In this document: positions 35,909-36,913 of the stretch, piece after piece | How positions within the stretch are numbered: the first letter of the stretch is position 1 | Layout of the letters: every line of letters begins with the position of its first letter | Program-made: the position numbers and the translations under genes | The notes under the pieces: generated by a model | The model's input: the letters and a program-made list of their open reading frames with translations, nothing else | Database searches by the model: none | Told to the model about the DNA's origin: nothing | Origin: Methylotenera sp. | GTDB lineage: Bacteria; Pseudomonadota; Gammaproteobacteria; Burkholderiales; Burkholderiaceae_C | DNA length: 36,913 bases | Assembly (NCBI GenBank): GCA_021738245.1 | Contig: JAIPCJ010000027.1 | Location: forward strand, 1-36,913 | Direction: 5' to 3'

Positions 35909-36433
35909 ATGACGACGCCCATCTGCCTCGCCCGCAAGGCGGCCCTGGCCGCCTGCCTGCTGCCGCTGTCGGCCCTTGCCCAGTACTCCACGCCCATGCG
36001 TGATGTCGAGAACCCTGACCGCTCCCCCTACATGGAGAGCGGGTTCATGCAGATCGACCTCAACTTCCAGAACAACTTCATCCAGCTGCCGACGCCACCC
36101 GGCAAGCGCTACGTGATCGAGAACGTGAACCTCTCGTGCGCCTCACCGTCCACGACCGACAGCTTTCCGCAGGCCTACTTGTCGGTGCTGAAGATGACCT
36201 CCAGTTCGTCGTCGGTCGGCTACAGCTTCAACCTTTCGCCTCTGGTGCGGACCGGGCCCGGCGCCTTCGGCGGCGCCGTCTGGACGAGCCACACGATCCT
36301 CAAGGCCTACTCGGACGCCAACGGGTTCAACCCCGATGGGTCCGGCGCCGTCTACGTGAACATCTTCCACACCGATTTCACGGCCCGCCCGAGTTGCCGG
36401 GCCACCGTGACCGGACACACCATCACCCCCTGA
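35909..36433 (+). CDS. Secreted beta-rich protein of unknown function
   Basis: A 174-residue protein with a signal peptide (residues 1-24, ending LSALA). The mature part is rich in beta-strand-like alternation and aromatic, Ser and Thr residues: PMRDVENPDRSPYMESG, then a PPGKRYVIENVNLSC segment and PSCRATVTGH at the end. Two cysteines, C71 and the one near residue 164, could form a disulphide in the periplasm. The GKRYVIE-x-V pattern occurs in a set of small secreted hypothetical proteins, but no function is assigned with confidence. The ATG at 35909 is supported by GGAG at 35897-35900. It lies 47 bp after the PEP-CTERM gene and 10 bp before the next exported protein. Confidence 0.75.
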   Translation: MTTPICLARKAALAACLLPLSALAQYSTPMRDVENPDRSPYMESGFMQIDLNFQNNFIQLPTPPGKRYVIENVNLSCASPSTTDSFPQAYLSVLKMTSSSSSVGYSFNLSPLVRTGPGAFGGAVWTSHTILKAYSDANGFNPDGSGAVYVNIFHTDFTARPSCRATVTGHTITP

Positions 36434-36443
36434 GGAGTGGGTC

Positions 36444-36913
36444 ATGAGAACCATTCCCTGTTGCCGGGGCGCAGGTCCGGCCTGGCTGATGGCCGCGTCC
36501 CTGCTGCCTTGCCTGTGCAGCGCGCAGATCGTGCTGCCCTCGCCCGACCAGCGATCACCGCGTCCCCTGCCCGACCCACCGGGTCTCCAGGTCGTGCGCA
36601 CGCCCGACGGGTCGTTGATCAAGCGCTTGCCGGGCGATGGAGGCTTGCCGGCCGCTTCGGCTGCCCGCATCGCGAGCGCGTCCACGACGGGGCCCGCGGG
36701 GCTGAAGCTCGTCCAGAACGGCAATGTGCTGATGCCGGCGGGGCGTGAGGAGGCCGCTGCCGCGGTGTCGGGCAGGGCCTTGCCGCTGTCGGTCCGCCAG
36801 GTGGGGGACGCCCGCGTGCTCGAACTGCCTGGGCTGCCGACGATCGGCTCGGAGCCTGCGTCAGCCGCACAGCCGCTGCCTCGCGGGGTGCGTGTCGTGG
36901 ACCTGCCCGCTGG
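36444..36913 (+). CDS. Secreted proline-rich protein, N-terminal part
   Basis: The frame stays open to the window edge, giving 156 residues. A signal sequence (about 1-27, LMAASLLPCLCSA then QIV) is followed by a Pro/Ala/Gly-rich region without any recognised domain. A loose unit recurs: GLQVVRTPDGSLIKRLPG, GLKLVQNGNVLMPAG, SVRQVGDARVLELPG and GVRVVDLPA, each a short hydrophobic pair of strands ended by Pro. GGAG at 36433-36436 with the ATG at 36444 makes a good start. It lies 10 bp after the previous exported protein, so cotranslation or one operon is likely. Unrecognised; it could be the export leader of a larger surface protein beyond the window. Confidence 0.65.
   Translation, partial: MRTIPCCRGAGPAWLMAASLLPCLCSAQIVLPSPDQRSPRPLPDPPGLQVVRTPDGSLIKRLPGDGGLPAASAARIASASTTGPAGLKLVQNGNVLMPAGREEAAAAVSGRALPLSVRQVGDARVLELPGLPTIGSEPASAAQPLPRGVRVVDLPA

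Overview
The window is high-GC, densely coded DNA (spacers almost always under 150 bp, many ATGA or TGATG stop/start overlaps) and looks like a betaproteobacterial chromosome, most likely Burkholderiales of the Comamonadaceae/Sphaerotilaceae type. The pointers are the ubiJ-ubiB pair, the fmdB-DUF502-aspS-nudB-EEP-clsB gene string, an EpsL-type exopolysaccharide protein, a PEP-CTERM protein, and the five-step HutF/HutG histidine pathway. The taxonomic call is an inference from gene content. No rRNA, tRNA, CRISPR array, insertion sequence or phage gene was seen, and no spacer reaches 300 bp.

Left part (1-11282), exopolysaccharide locus. On the plus strand lie the end of a WecG/TagA glycosyltransferase, a UDP-glucuronate 4-epimerase and UDP-glucose 6-dehydrogenase. 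They converge on a minus-strand run of eight genes read from 11282 down to 2763: wcaJ-like lipid-linked sugar initiator, epsL-like outer-membrane protein, galE, manC, rfbB, rfbD, rfbA, rfbC. Together these supply UDP-Gal, UDP-GlcA, UDP-GalA, GDP-Man and dTDP-L-rhamnose and load the first sugar on undecaprenyl phosphate. Polymerase, flippase and most glycosyltransferases must lie outside the window.

Middle (11283-23688), mainly housekeeping genes on the plus strand: ubiJ-ubiB (ubiquinone), a sodium:solute symporter, an FmdB zinc ribbon, a DUF502 membrane protein and aspS with a clear Rho-independent terminator. They are followed by a CsgG-like lipoprotein, nudB, an endonuclease/exonuclease/phosphatase protein and clsB. 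On the minus strand are a secreted esterase and an orphan periplasmic binding protein.

Histidine utilisation (23745-31672). hutU-hutH run leftward and hutC-hutD-hutI-hutG-hutF rightward from a 66-bp divergent control region. That region holds one perfect 18-bp operator-like inverted repeat lying in the -35/-10 spacer of the hutU promoter. HutF plus HutG means histidine is degraded to glutamate, ammonia and formate. A chemoreceptor gene follows hutF by 59 bp.

Right edge (33421-36913): a small 2TM protein and a zinc-type L-asparaginase that converge on a perfect 20-bp palindrome containing both stop codons, then three consecutive genes for secreted proteins. These are a repeat-containing PEP-CTERM protein with a 13-glycine linker, a beta-rich secreted protein of unknown function, and the start of a proline-rich secreted protein cut by the window end. 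This trio is the least explained part of the window.
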